DNA of 64,000 nucleotides from Pseudanabaena biceps (GTDB taxonomy: Bacteria > Cyanobacteriota > Cyanobacteriia > Pseudanabaenales > Pseudanabaenaceae): NCBI GenBank assembly GCA_013361095.1, contig JAATWA010000001.1, positions 1,096,001 to 1,160,000 on the forward strand. The letters are read 5' to 3'. A program made the translations under genes and the position numbers. How positions within the stretch are numbered: the first letter of the stretch is position 1; each line of letters starts with the position of its first letter. Positions 35,151 to 45,315 of this stretch are shown one piece after another. The notes beneath the pieces are model-generated. The model worked only from the letters and a program-made list of their open reading frames with translations. It was not told the origin of the DNA and made no database searches.

Positions 35151-36842
35151 ATGACTGCGATCGCCAAATTACCATCCACAAGACTACGTTGGCAGAGGAT
35201 CAAAAGCTCTTCATTTGCTCGTCAACGTGAAGTTTTTTTAGCAGCTTTTACATTTCTATTTTTCATTTGGTGGGATCAGTTTTGGAAAGATGCCACATCG
35301 CGCACACGTAACAACCGCGCTATGTGGCTTGTCCGAAATATGCTTGAACTGGGTCCAACCTTCATCAAAATCGGTCAATCTCTATCCACCCGTGTTGATC
35401 TGTTGCCGCCAGAATATATTAATAATTTGGCACAGCTACAGGACAAAGTACCAGCATTTAGCGCCAAAGAAGCTAGAGAAATTATTGAGCTAGAACTAGG
35501 CAAAACGCTCTATCACATCTACCGCGATTTTGATGAAATCCCTTTAGCTGCCGCCAGTCTAGGGCAGGTGCATCGAGCCACTCTGCACACGGGCGAAGAA
35601 GTGGTGGTCAAAGTACAGCGTCCAGGATTAAAAAGACTGTTTGATCTAGATTTACTTGCCGTTGGCAAACTTCTCAAATTCTTTAATCGCTATTTTGCTT
35701 GGACAAGAAAATATAATTTGGAAGGAATATATAACGAATTTTTTACCGTTCTTTATCAAGAAATAGACTACGCGATCGAAGGACAAAATGCCGATCGCTT
35801 CCGTAAAAATTTTGAAGGCTATCCCCGCATAGTTGTACCGAAGGTGTATTGGGACTATTCCACTGCTACAGTATTGACCCTTGAATATGTCCCTGGCATT
35901 AAAATCAACGATCGCCAAGCCCTCGAAGCCTGTGGACTTGACCCTAAAGAGATTAACCAACTAGGAATTTGTTGCTATCTCAAACAACTGCTGCAAGATG
36001 GATTTTTCCACGCCGATCCTCACCCTGGAAATTTAGCCGTCAGTCCCAGTGGTAGCCTGATTTTCTATGACTACGGCATGATGGCAGAAGTAAAAACGAT
36101 GGCAAAGGATCAAATGGTCAAGACCTTCTTTGCGGTGTTAAGGAAGGATACTAATGAAGTCGTGGATACTTTAATGAATATGGGATTCATTGAACCGATC
36201 GCGGATATGAGTCCGATTAAACGAATGCTCAAATTTGTACTAGATCGCTTCACAGAAAGACCCTTAAACATCTATGAATTTGAACAAATTAAAGGAGAAG
36301 TAGTTGCAATTTTTGAGAAGCAGCCATTTCGATTACCGCCACAAATGACTTATCTACTGAAGTCTCTCACCACCCTAGATGGCATCGCTCGTATTCTTGA
36401 TCCTGAATATAACTTCACCACAGCTGCTCAGCCTTTTGTCAAAAGTATTGTCTTGGCGAGAGGTCGGGGGAATGCTTTGGGAGCCTTAGCCCAACAAGCT
36501 AAGGATTTTTTGGTTTATCAGTTAAATAAGCCTAGTCGTATGGAAATTCTATTGGAACGTTTAGAAGAAAGGATTGAACGCGGTGAGTTGATGATTCAAG
36601 TCAAATCTTCTGAAAGCGATCGCACTCTCAAACGGATTAATATTGCAGTCAAAGCTCTCATCTATGCTTGCTTAACAGGATTTTTAGCTCTAGCAGGTGC
36701 GGTGTTACTGGTCGGCACGACTGTCTATACTGGCTGGGCGATCGCTGTTTTTATGGGAGCTAGCCTTTCAGGATTTTCCCTAATTCGCGCCCTAGTCCAA
36801 CTCTCAATCCGCGAAAAAATCGATAATATGGCTGAACAGTAA
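35151..36842 (+). CDS. ABC1/UbiB-family atypical kinase
   Basis: 563 residues. Family motifs in order: LGPTFIKIGQSLSTRVDLLP near residue 70 (KxGQ motif), IPLAAASLGQVHRATLHTGE (Ala-rich loop replacing the P-loop), VVKVQRPGL, LTLEYVPGIKINDRQAL, FFHADPHPGNLAV (catalytic loop) and IFYDYGMMAEV (DxG-like). Two hydrophobic helices close the protein (about 505-550). Related proteins support prenylquinone synthesis and thylakoid or plastoglobule lipid metabolism. It is a single gene between two nested palindromes. Specific substrate unknown. Confidence 0.9.
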   Translation: MTAIAKLPSTRLRWQRIKSSSFARQREVFLAAFTFLFFIWWDQFWKDATSRTRNNRAMWLVRNMLELGPTFIKIGQSLSTRVDLLPPEYINNLAQLQDKVPAFSAKEAREIIELELGKTLYHIYRDFDEIPLAAASLGQVHRATLHTGEEVVVKVQRPGLKRLFDLDLLAVGKLLKFFNRYFAWTRKYNLEGIYNEFFTVLYQEIDYAIEGQNADRFRKNFEGYPRIVVPKVYWDYSTATVLTLEYVPGIKINDRQALEACGLDPKEINQLGICCYLKQLLQDGFFHADPHPGNLAVSPSGSLIFYDYGMMAEVKTMAKDQMVKTFFAVLRKDTNEVVDTLMNMGFIEPIADMSPIKRMLKFVLDRFTERPLNIYEFEQIKGEVVAIFEKQPFRLPPQMTYLLKSLTTLDGIARILDPEYNFTTAAQPFVKSIVLARGRGNALGALAQQAKDFLVYQLNKPSRMEILLERLEERIERGELMIQVKSSESDRTLKRINIAVKALIYACLTGFLALAGAVLLVGTTVYTGWAIAVFMGASLSGFSLIRALVQLSIREKIDNMAEQ

Positions 36843-36849
36843 ATAATGC

Positions 36850-36886
36850 CAAAACTAAAAATGGCAAAGCCATTTTTAGTTTTGGT
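36850..36886. terminator. Hairpin terminator of the ABC1 kinase gene
   Basis: Perfect arms ccaaaactaaaaatggc / complement, loop aaa, nine bases after the stop. Confidence 0.7.
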
Positions 36887-36889
36887 ATC

Positions 36890-37019
36890 AGCAATTCTCA
36901 TTATAAAAATTGGTTGTGCGAAAGCCAGCCTAAGGCTGGCTTTCGCACAACCAATTTCAGGGTTTTCAGCGCCTTAGGCGCTGAAAACCCTGAAATTGGT
37001 TTCATAATGAGAATTGCTG
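36890..37019. repeat. Nested palindrome, family A (complete copy)
   Basis: Same outer arms as 34929-35060 (cagcaattctcattat / ataatgagaattgctg). Inner hairpins differ in sequence but are again perfect: ttggttgtgcgaaagccagc plus c (loop taa), and cagggttttcagcgcc (loop tta). Compensatory differences relative to the other copy. Confidence 0.85.
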
Positions 37020-37090
37020 TTTTGGCATTATTTACACAAGACTTTCAGGTCATAGCACCTGCACGATGATATTGCAGTACTTTACGCTCA

Positions 37091-37149
37091 AACCCAGAGA
37101 AAATTCAAAAAGCGTTGCTTCGCAACGCTTTTTGAATTTTCTCTGGGTT
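37091..37149. repeat. Perfect 28-bp-arm palindrome
   Basis: Arms aacccagagaaaattcaaaa plus agcgttgc and complements, loop ttc. It ends 30 bases before the IS1-like element. Confidence 0.75.
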
Positions 37150-37178
37150 CGCTTGATTGGTATAGCTGTCGCCAAAAG

Positions 37179-37955
37179 GGCGTTGCACAAATGAAGGATG
37201 AATGAGTAAATAAAAGACAACGAGTTTAAGCAATAAAAAACAATGAAATGTCCAAAGTGTGGATCATCACATATTCGTAAAAATGGGAAACGAGGAGACA
37301 AACAAAATCATATTTGTGCTGATTGTGGTCGTCAGTTCATTGATAACTACTCAGTACTTGGATATTCCCAAGATGTCAAAAAAATATGTCTAAAAATGTA
37401 TTGTAATGGCATGGGATTTAGACAGATTGAGAGATGTACTGATGTTAGTCACAACTCAGTCATCAACTGGGTTAGGGACGCAGCAAAGCAATTACCAGAA
37501 TATCCACCCATTGAAACTATTCCTGATGTTGGTGAATTAGATGAACTCCAGACTTTTGTTGGGTCAAAAAAAACTTGATTTGGCTATGGACTGCGGTGAA
37601 TCATTTTAGCAAAGGTATCTTGGCTTGGGTCTTAGGGGATAGGAGTAGTCAAACCTTTAAACCTTTATGGACATTGATTAAAGTTTGGCAATGCTATTTC
37701 TGGGTTACTGATGGTTACTGCGTCTACAAAATGTTTATCAACTCGGAGGATCAAATTATCAGCAAGACCTACATGACTAGAGTTGAGGGTGAAAATACGA
37801 GATTGAGGCATTATTTAGCCAGATTGCACAGAAAAACTTTATGTTATTCAAAATCCGAAGAAATGTTGAGGTATTCAATTCGTCTGTTGATTCACTATCT
37901 CAAATACAAATCATTTCCTACCTTTCCTTGATTCATCTTTCATTTGTGCAACGCC
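37179..37955 (+). mobile_element. IS1-family insertion sequence, copy 1 (777 bp)
   Basis: Terminal inverted repeats ggcgttgcacaaatgaa.gat at both ends, flanked by the 8-bp target duplication gccaaaag (37171-37178 and 37956-37963). It is inserted in an intergenic palindrome (aaaagagtaatggcg...cgccgtcattactctttt) just upstream of the groESL operator. The second copy is at 41779-42556 in the opposite orientation. Confidence 0.92.
37243..37931 (+). CDS. IS1-family transposase, frameshift-dependent form
   Basis: Two overlapping frames. InsA-like (37243-37578) starts MKCPKCGSSHIRKNGKRGDK with a four-Cys zinc finger and a helix-turn-helix (GMGFRQIERCTDVSHNSVIN). InsB-like (37575-37931) carries the DDE core (WVLGDRSSQTFKPLW, FWVTDGYCVY). 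The frames meet at a run of eight A (37566-37573, tcaaaaaaaacttg), where a -1 shift would give KKNLIW and join them. In copy 2 the run has nine A and the frames are fused. So copy 1 resembles the regulated IS1 design, or simply a slipped allele. Confidence 0.88.
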
Positions 37956-38045
37956 GCCAAAAGAGTAATGGCGGTGCGGTGCGCCGTCATTACTCTTTTG
38001 AGTTCGGTAAACCACACTATAGTCCTTGCAACCCTTTCGGTTAAA

Positions 38046-38072
38046 TTAGCACTCAGTCACCTAGAGTGCTAA
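38046..38072 (+). promoter_or_regulatory. CIRCE operator (HrcA binding site)
   Basis: Perfect consensus TTAGCACTC-N9-GAGTGCTAA, 47 bases upstream of the groES start. HrcA binding here represses groESL until heat or light stress. Confidence 0.95.
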
Positions 38073-38119
38073 AACACTCTATACAAAGCCCTAAACGCTA
38101 GTTAACTGAGTGAATTCCA

Positions 38120-38431
38120 ATGGCAACAACAACATTAAACGTAACTACCGTAAAGCCTTTAGCTGATCGTGTATTTATCAAAGTAAGCGCAAAAGAAGAA
38201 AAAACCGCAGGCGGAATTTTCTTACCTGAAACCGCAAAAGAAAAGCCCCAAGTCGGCGAAATCGCTGCTGTAGGACCTGGCAAACTCGATGATAAAGGCG
38301 ATCGCCAAGCCCTAGAAGTCAAAGTTGGCGACAAAGTTCTTTACTCCAAGTACGCTGGCACTGACATTAAACTCGGTTCAGACGAGTATGTGCTACTAGC
38401 CGAAAAAGATATTTTAGCGATCGTTTCATAA
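38120..38431 (+). CDS. groES: Co-chaperonin GroES
   Basis: 103 residues, the lid of the GroEL cage. Motifs [20 protein letters not shown] and [20 protein letters not shown] (mobile loop that contacts GroEL), [20 protein letters not shown], end [11 protein letters not shown]. It is directly behind CIRCE and 70 bases before groEL. An IS1 copy ends 90 bases upstream of the operator, close enough to affect the promoter only if that lies further upstream. Confidence 0.97.
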   Translation: MATTTLNVTTVKPLADRVFIKVSAKEEKTAGGIFLPETAKEKPQVGEIAAVGPGKLDDKGDRQALEVKVGDKVLYSKYAGTDIKLGSDEYVLLAEKDILAIVS

Positions 38432-38492
38432 TCTACTTTTTGGAGTGCTGTGCGCTCTAAAAAATGTTTACTCATCCCCCATTACTAAATAA

Positions 38493-40136
<1,644 letters not shown>

Positions 40137-40149
40137 TCGAGTCTAAGTA

Positions 40150-40192
40150 GACAAAAAAAGAGGAGCGCTAAGCGCTCCTCTTTTTTTTGTCT
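40150..40192 (+). terminator. Terminator of groESL
   Basis: Arms agacaaaaaaagaggagcgct / complement with T-run on the exit side. Confidence 0.85.
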
Positions 40193-40221
40193 AGACTATA
40201 TAGATACAGTCATTTGTTTTA

Positions 40222-40262
40222 AAGAATTGGCTGGCGGCGCTCCGCGCCGCCAGCCAATTCTT
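40222..40262. repeat. Palindrome related to that at 21125
   Basis: Arms aagaattggctggcggcgc / complement, loop tcc, followed by gggttttatgtcttagtacacttgg, which matches (inverted) the flank of the palindrome at 21125-21179. Confidence 0.7.
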
Positions 40263-40352
40263 GGGTTTTATGTCTTAGTACACTTGGCGATCGCTATAAA
40301 TTTGACTCTCATCTGACGTTAAAATATTTATCAAATCTCAGGATTAAAAACA

Positions 40353-40835
40353 ATGAGTACAACTACTGAAACAAAATCAAGTGTTGCTAGCGAAGAGTTG
40401 AGATCGCTTTATAATTCAGACTTTGCGATATGGGTAGAAGAAACTGCTAAACATTTACAAAATCGTAATTTTGAGCATATTGACTTAGAAAATTTAATTG
40501 AAGAGGTTTTAGATTTGAGTCGGCGTGATCAAAAGAAGCTTAAAAGTTTGTTAAAAAGATTGTTTGAGCATTTATTAAAACTCAGGTATTGGCAATCTGA
40601 AGTTACTAGAAATCAGTCTCACTGGAAAAGAGAAATCCTTAATTTTCGCCAACAAATTAAGGATGAGTTAGAAGACAGTCCTAGTTTAAGACCATTTTTA
40701 AAGAAGGTATTTGATGAATGTTATCAAGACGGGAGAAAACTTGCCGCAACTGCTACGGACTTACCGTTGGATATTTTCCCAGAAACAGCGATCGCAAGTC
40801 TCGATCAGATTTTAGATGAAAATTGGTTTTTATAA
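40353..40835 (+). CDS. DUF29 family protein
   Basis: 160 residues. The DUF29 signature is clear: LYNSDFAIWVEETAKHLQNR, EHIDLENLIEEVLDLSRRD and FEHLLKLRYWQSEVTRNQSH. A cyanobacteria-rich family of helical proteins of unknown function, often in multiple copies and near mobile elements. A truncated second copy with a similar upstream region is at 41628. End DQILDENWFL. Confidence 0.85.
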   Translation: MSTTTETKSSVASEELRSLYNSDFAIWVEETAKHLQNRNFEHIDLENLIEEVLDLSRRDQKKLKSLLKRLFEHLLKLRYWQSEVTRNQSHWKREILNFRQQIKDELEDSPSLRPFLKKVFDECYQDGRKLAATATDLPLDIFPETAIASLDQILDENWFL

Positions 40836-40845
40836 CCTTTTTGGC

Positions 40846-41454
40846 TTATTTATCTAGCTGTTCAAAACTATTGATAAATATAAAGTTCAATCCGTCCATT
40901 AATGATTGCAAATCTTCTAGCACATAGTACTTAACATTCTTAATAAATTCTGTTGCGTGCAACAATCCAAATTCCCATACTTTTCCATTAGATACTATTC
41001 CAAACAAGCGACTATTTTGATCACCATTTAATTTCTGTGCCGCAATTAATTCTGCTAAGCACTGTCCCCAACCTTCCTCAAAGTTATCTTTTTTAGCTTC
41101 TATTATAATCAGATAGGGTTTATCTAAAATAATTTTCCCCCTCGTAGAACGTTGAGCAACCATATAATCAGGAATACCTGATAAGTTCTCATCATAATTT
41201 AAGGGTTGATGACTCCAAAGCAATAACTTGTCAGCATATTTTCGCCATATTTCCACAAGAACAGGGTGAATGATACTTTCACAAATGGCATATTCTGAAT
41301 TAAAAACTACACCTTCTTTCAATATAAAATCTAATCTGTTTTGAAAGTATGGATCAATCTCAATCTGGATTTGTTCAATGAAATTTCTCTCTGTGTAAGT
41401 GAGTGGAAATTCTTGTAAAACATCAGCAATACTTTTGTATTTATTAAAAGACAT
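40846..41454 (-). CDS. Nuclease-fold-like protein of unknown function (paralogue of 54905-55528)
   Basis: 202 residues. Central motif YLIIIEAKKDNFEEGWGQCL preceded by an Asp (SGIPDYMVAQ) gives a PD-(D/E)xK-like arrangement (PDYM...EAK), followed by GQCLAELIAAQ and YGIVSNGKVWEFGLL-type. The same order is found in the 207-residue protein at 54905-55528. Family members are common in cyanobacteria, with no known role. Convergent with the DUF29 gene, ten bases apart. Confidence 0.65.
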   Translation of the reverse strand: MSFNKYKSIADVLQEFPLTYTERNFIEQIQIEIDPYFQNRLDFILKEGVVFNSEYAICESIIHPVLVEIWRKYADKLLLWSHQPLNYDENLSGIPDYMVAQRSTRGKIILDKPYLIIIEAKKDNFEEGWGQCLAELIAAQKLNGDQNSRLFGIVSNGKVWEFGLLHATEFIKNVKYYVLEDLQSLMDGLNFIFINSFEQLDK

Positions 41455-41627
41455 AATTTTCTTTGCTTTTCATTGAACAATCAACTGACGATGCTGGGCT
41501 TTGCCCAATTATTATGCTACTCTAATTTTCCTTCAAACCCGCCACCAACAAGAATAAAAAACTATTGCGGGGCTTTGACCTGCGACTCTTACGTTAAGAT
41601 ATTCGTTAAATCTAAGGATGTAAAGCA

Positions 41628-41770
41628 ATGGTTACAACTTCTGAAACCAAATCAAGTGTGGCAAGTGAAGCACTTCAGGAGCTTTATGATTCAGATTTTG
41701 CACTGTGGGTAGAAGAAACTGCTAAACATTTACAAGTCTCGATCAGATTTTAGATGAAAATTGGTTTTAG
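41628..41770 (+). pseudogene. Truncated DUF29 copy
   Basis: Start MVTTSETKSSVASEALQELY and VEETAKHLQ match the first 40 codons of the DUF29 gene at 40353. A deletion then joins directly to the last 30 bases of that gene (ctcgatcagattttagatga) out of frame, stopping at 41753. The upstream 45 bases are also similar between the copies. Copy 2 of the IS1 element is inserted eight bases after the remnant. Confidence 0.85.
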
Positions 41771-41778
41771 TAGATTCA

Positions 41779-42556
41779 GGCATTGCACAAATGAAAGATG
41801 AATCAAGAAAAGCTAGGAATCGATTTGTACTTAAGATAGTGAATTAACAAACGAATTGAATGTCTCAACATTTCTTCCGATTTTGAATAACATAAAGTTT
41901 TGCGATGCAATCGGGCAAGATAATGTCTCAGTCTTGTATTTTCACCCTCAACTCTAGTCATGTAGGTTTTGCTAATAATTTGATCTTCCGAGTTAACAAA
42001 CATTTTATAGACACAGTAGCCATCGGTAACCCAGAAATAGCATTGCCAAACTTTAATCAATGTCCATAGAGTTTTAAAGGTTTGACTACTCCTATCGCCT
42101 AATACCCAAACCAATATACCTTGGCTAAAATGATTCACCGCACTCCATAGCCAAATCAAGTTTTTTTTTGACCCAACAAAAGTCTGGAGTTCATCTAGTT
42201 CACCAACATCAGGAATAGTCTCAATCGGTGGATGCTCGGGTAATGGTTTGGCTACTTCTCTCACCCAGTTGATAACTGAATTATGGCTAACATCGGTGCA
42301 TCTCTCGATCTGTCTAAATCCCATGCCGTTACAGTACATTTTTAGACATATTTTCTTGATATCTTGAGAATACCCAAGTACTGAGTAGCTATCGATGAAC
42401 TGACGACCACAATCAGCGCAAATATGATTTTGCTTGTCTCCTCGTTTCCCATTCTTACGAATATGTGATGATCCGCACTTTGGACATTTCATTATGTTTC
42501 ATTGCTTAAACTCGTTGTCTTTTATTTACTCATTCATCCTTCATTTGTGCAACGCC
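41779..42556 (-). mobile_element. IS1-family insertion sequence, copy 2 (778 bp)
   Basis: Terminal repeats ggcattgcacaaatgaaaga (one mismatch to copy 1) and ttcatttgtgcaacgcc; flanking direct repeat agattca (41772-41778 and 42557-42563). One base longer than copy 1, matching the extra A at the frame junction. It adjoins the DUF29 remnant. Confidence 0.92.
41803..42492 (-). CDS. IS1-family transposase, fused single frame
   Basis: 229 residues. The same zinc finger, helix-turn-helix and DDE core as copy 1, but uninterrupted: FVGSKKNLIWLWSAVNHFSQ spans the junction because the run has nine A rather than eight. Family knowledge: IS1 normally needs a -1 frameshift to make the full transposase, keeping transposition rare. 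A fused form would be made at full rate. Several amino-acid differences from copy 1 (RPLPEHPPIET versus QLPEYPPIET) show they are not identical duplicates. Confidence 0.9.
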   Translation of the reverse strand: MKCPKCGSSHIRKNGKRGDKQNHICADCGRQFIDSYSVLGYSQDIKKICLKMYCNGMGFRQIERCTDVSHNSVINWVREVAKPLPEHPPIETIPDVGELDELQTFVGSKKNLIWLWSAVNHFSQGILVWVLGDRSSQTFKTLWTLIKVWQCYFWVTDGYCVYKMFVNSEDQIISKTYMTRVEGENTRLRHYLARLHRKTLCYSKSEEMLRHSIRLLIHYLKYKSIPSFS

Positions 42557-42656
42557 AGATTCATTTAAGTATTTTTTGGGAGAAGAGGCGATCTCCTCTT
42601 TAAGTTTCAAATTTTAATTGGACGATCACTAATAGGGCTAAATAGAGTATTTGCAA

Positions 42657-45227
42657 TTATAAATTCAAAATAGAAACTCTTGGTATTGCTGCTGTAATAT
42701 TTAGCTCTTTGTCCTCATTCTCTAATTCAATCCGCCCTTGGATACGAGGTAACAATGCTTGCCATTGAATCTCTTCAAGATGTCCCACTGTAGCGATTGC
42801 AAAGTCTTCAGGAACTTCTAATTCTTCTTCCATGAGCAAGTGCATTGTGACACTGGATAAGAGAAGATTGGCATCATCTTCGTCAATATTGTTAGTATTG
42901 ATAAGTAAAGTAATCTGGCTGCTCTTGGGATGAGTGGCGATCGCCTTAACTACATGCGCTAATTCAAGACCAAGAATTTCTTCGTCAACAGACCAATCTG
43001 GAAAAACAATTAAATTAATATCGCGCAAATTTAAATGTAACAGAGTGGCGTTGATTAATGCCGAACTAACTGTTTCAGCCATTTTTGACCATGAGAATTT
43101 TTTCACTTGTTCAAACCCAGCTTTAATTAGGACTGAGCGAACTTCGGGCTTTTGGACATCACAAAAAGCATTAGCTAATCCATTAACATCGTCATCTTGC
43201 ACATATATCGCAGCTTCTCCAGCTACTTCTGGAATAGATGAATTAGGACAAGTGATAACTGGACAACCACAGGCTAATGCTTCGAGTACGGGCAATCCAA
43301 ATCCTTCGTATTTTGATGGGTATACCAAGGCGATCGCGCCAGCATAAGCTAATCTCAACTCCTCATCGCTGAGTTGTAATATATGCACGGTACTGCCTGA
43401 CGTATAGCTTCTAAATTCATATTGTGGTAACACTCCGTGACTGGTAATCACCACCTCGAAACTCTGTTTGGTGGGAAGTTGAGAAAAAGCTTGTAGAAAC
43501 AACTCAATATTTTTATAACCAGTATTTGCGCCTACCAGAATAAAGTAAGGCTTTGATATTCCATATTTTGTTTTGAAGAAGTTAATTTCTTGCAAATTTG
43601 CTGGTGCAAAAGTTTTGCTGATCCCACAATGAGCTACTGTTACTAAATCCGAAGAAATTGTGGGGAAATATTTTACTAAATCTTGGGCTGTGTTTTCTGA
43701 AATTGTGATGTAAGCAGAGGCATGGCAAATACCGTTATGTTTCTCACGCCACATGGGTTCCTCAAAATTTGCCCCGACCACCTCTGGAATCATGTCATAG
43801 GTCATGAACACTGAGGGTGTTTCAGTTGGGGTAGTGTAGTAAGTAGAAATGAATAAATCAGCACCTTCTTCTTCGCAAACTTGTTGCAACATTTGCCGAT
43901 CGCTATCAGTATTGTTATAGTCATATGCAGGTATAGTGCGATACCAAACGCCAGCGATCTTGGGCGCTGTTTCTGCTCTGTCAAGTACGATGACATTTTG
44001 ACTAAAGCCATTGATAGACCATTCTTCTAGTAAGGAATTCCAGACACGGGCGATTCCTGTTTTGTATAATTGAAAGAAGACTCCATCTATAGCAATAATG
44101 GGGCGAAATTTTTTCTTTGGTTTAGTATGAAGAGATTTTTCTATCATTTCTGATGAAGATAAAAATTTCCAATTATCAGTTTGATTATCTTTCTGAGCAA
44201 TAGGAACTATTCCTAAAGATTCAGCGCGATCAACCCTTGTCCCATCTGTAACCCATGATAAATATTGGCTTAAAAACAAGGGTAATGTTTCAGCTTCTTG
44301 CAATTTTATCCATTGTGACTCCGCTTCCTTATACCCATAATAGGTTTCTTTAAATTTCAATTGCTGAGGAAGTACATAAGAATAATGCTGAAATATCAGA
44401 TTGTGTTTCTCAGTTTCGTCATGTAAAAAAGGATTTATTCTGGCAACATCTCTGATGTCATTTTCTGATAAATACTCTACTAAAATAGGAGGCTCATGGG
44501 CTGCCCAAATATATCCAGGTTTAAAATGCCAAGTTCTTAACCATTCTTGTTGTGGATTTTGGGCATAACAGTTACGAGTGCTAATAACTAACTTCTCACC
44601 AACAAAATACCAACACCAATAATAAGCCGCAGTTTTTTCTGGATTTTCAATAAACAATTGTCGTGACAACCAAATCTGTTCAACTGTCCATAGCTCATCT
44701 ACGTCCACTTGCCAAAGCAAACACTCTTCTGTGATGTTTGCAAGAGGGACTTGAACCATTTCTCTTTTACCATCCCAAAATTCTCCTTCTGGTTTACGAT
44801 AGATTGTGACATTTTCTGGATATAGCTGCGCTAGTTCGTCTATATATTCTGTAGTGCCATCGTTGCTACGACCATTCTGATGGATGTTTTCAGCGATGTG
44901 ACCGCCATGTCTTGTACTCCATGCTGTATCGTGTTTTAAGTCTGCAACGCCTTCAACAATATGCCAGTGCCATTTAAATGGCAATTCTTTCAAGACATCA
45001 ATGTGATAGCGAATAAAAGGTTCACCATTGAGGACGATGGTAAAGAAATGAATAGGAAGTAATGGAAAAGCAATATAATTTTCATAGAAAGAATTGCAGT
45101 TGAGAACTGATTGACCGATTGCACCTGTTTTTTGTATGGAATGACATTCATAACCATTAGCTATAAGTAAATCAAAAGTTTCTTTAGCGGTGTGGTTCAT
45201 TCCCTCCAAATCAGATTTCTTATTCAT
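42657..45227 (-). CDS. Two-domain glycosyltransferase (GT-A-like plus GT4)
   Basis: 856 residues. The N-terminal part (about 30-330) has a family 2-like start (FFTIVLNGEPFIRYHIDVLK) and acidic LLWQVDVDELWTVEQ. The second part (about 395-740) is a GT-B family 4 enzyme with IAIDGVFFQLYKTGIARVWN, FILVGANTGYKNIELFLQAF and ALVYPSKYEGFGLPVLEALA (the E-x7-E region). A C-terminal 110 residues are unassigned. Likely builds a surface glycan. It lies 88 bases downstream of the SPINDLY-type gene on the same strand and is probably co-transcribed. Confidence 0.85.
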   Translation of the reverse strand: MNKKSDLEGMNHTAKETFDLLIANGYECHSIQKTGAIGQSVLNCNSFYENYIAFPLLPIHFFTIVLNGEPFIRYHIDVLKELPFKWHWHIVEGVADLKHDTAWSTRHGGHIAENIHQNGRSNDGTTEYIDELAQLYPENVTIYRKPEGEFWDGKREMVQVPLANITEECLLWQVDVDELWTVEQIWLSRQLFIENPEKTAAYYWCWYFVGEKLVISTRNCYAQNPQQEWLRTWHFKPGYIWAAHEPPILVEYLSENDIRDVARINPFLHDETEKHNLIFQHYSYVLPQQLKFKETYYGYKEAESQWIKLQEAETLPLFLSQYLSWVTDGTRVDRAESLGIVPIAQKDNQTDNWKFLSSSEMIEKSLHTKPKKKFRPIIAIDGVFFQLYKTGIARVWNSLLEEWSINGFSQNVIVLDRAETAPKIAGVWYRTIPAYDYNNTDSDRQMLQQVCEEEGADLFISTYYTTPTETPSVFMTYDMIPEVVGANFEEPMWREKHNGICHASAYITISENTAQDLVKYFPTISSDLVTVAHCGISKTFAPANLQEINFFKTKYGISKPYFILVGANTGYKNIELFLQAFSQLPTKQSFEVVITSHGVLPQYEFRSYTSGSTVHILQLSDEELRLAYAGAIALVYPSKYEGFGLPVLEALACGCPVITCPNSSIPEVAGEAAIYVQDDDVNGLANAFCDVQKPEVRSVLIKAGFEQVKKFSWSKMAETVSSALINATLLHLNLRDINLIVFPDWSVDEEILGLELAHVVKAIATHPKSSQITLLINTNNIDEDDANLLLSSVTMHLLMEEELEVPEDFAIATVGHLEEIQWQALLPRIQGRIELENEDKELNITAAIPRVSILNL

Positions 45228-45315
45228 TTTTATAGTTTAAATACTTGTTGGACTTAGGATTGTTTTAAAGATTAAGGAAAACTAGTTTGAGAGATATAGA
45301 TTAGCCTAGAGTTTG

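Noticed and set aside
37050..37301. Minus-strand frame over the IS1 end
   Set aside because: It crosses the IS boundary and a palindrome, so it cannot be an old gene.
41473..41712. Open frame of 79 codons overlapping the DUF29 remnant
   Set aside because: It is in a different frame from the recognisable DUF29 peptide and has no support.
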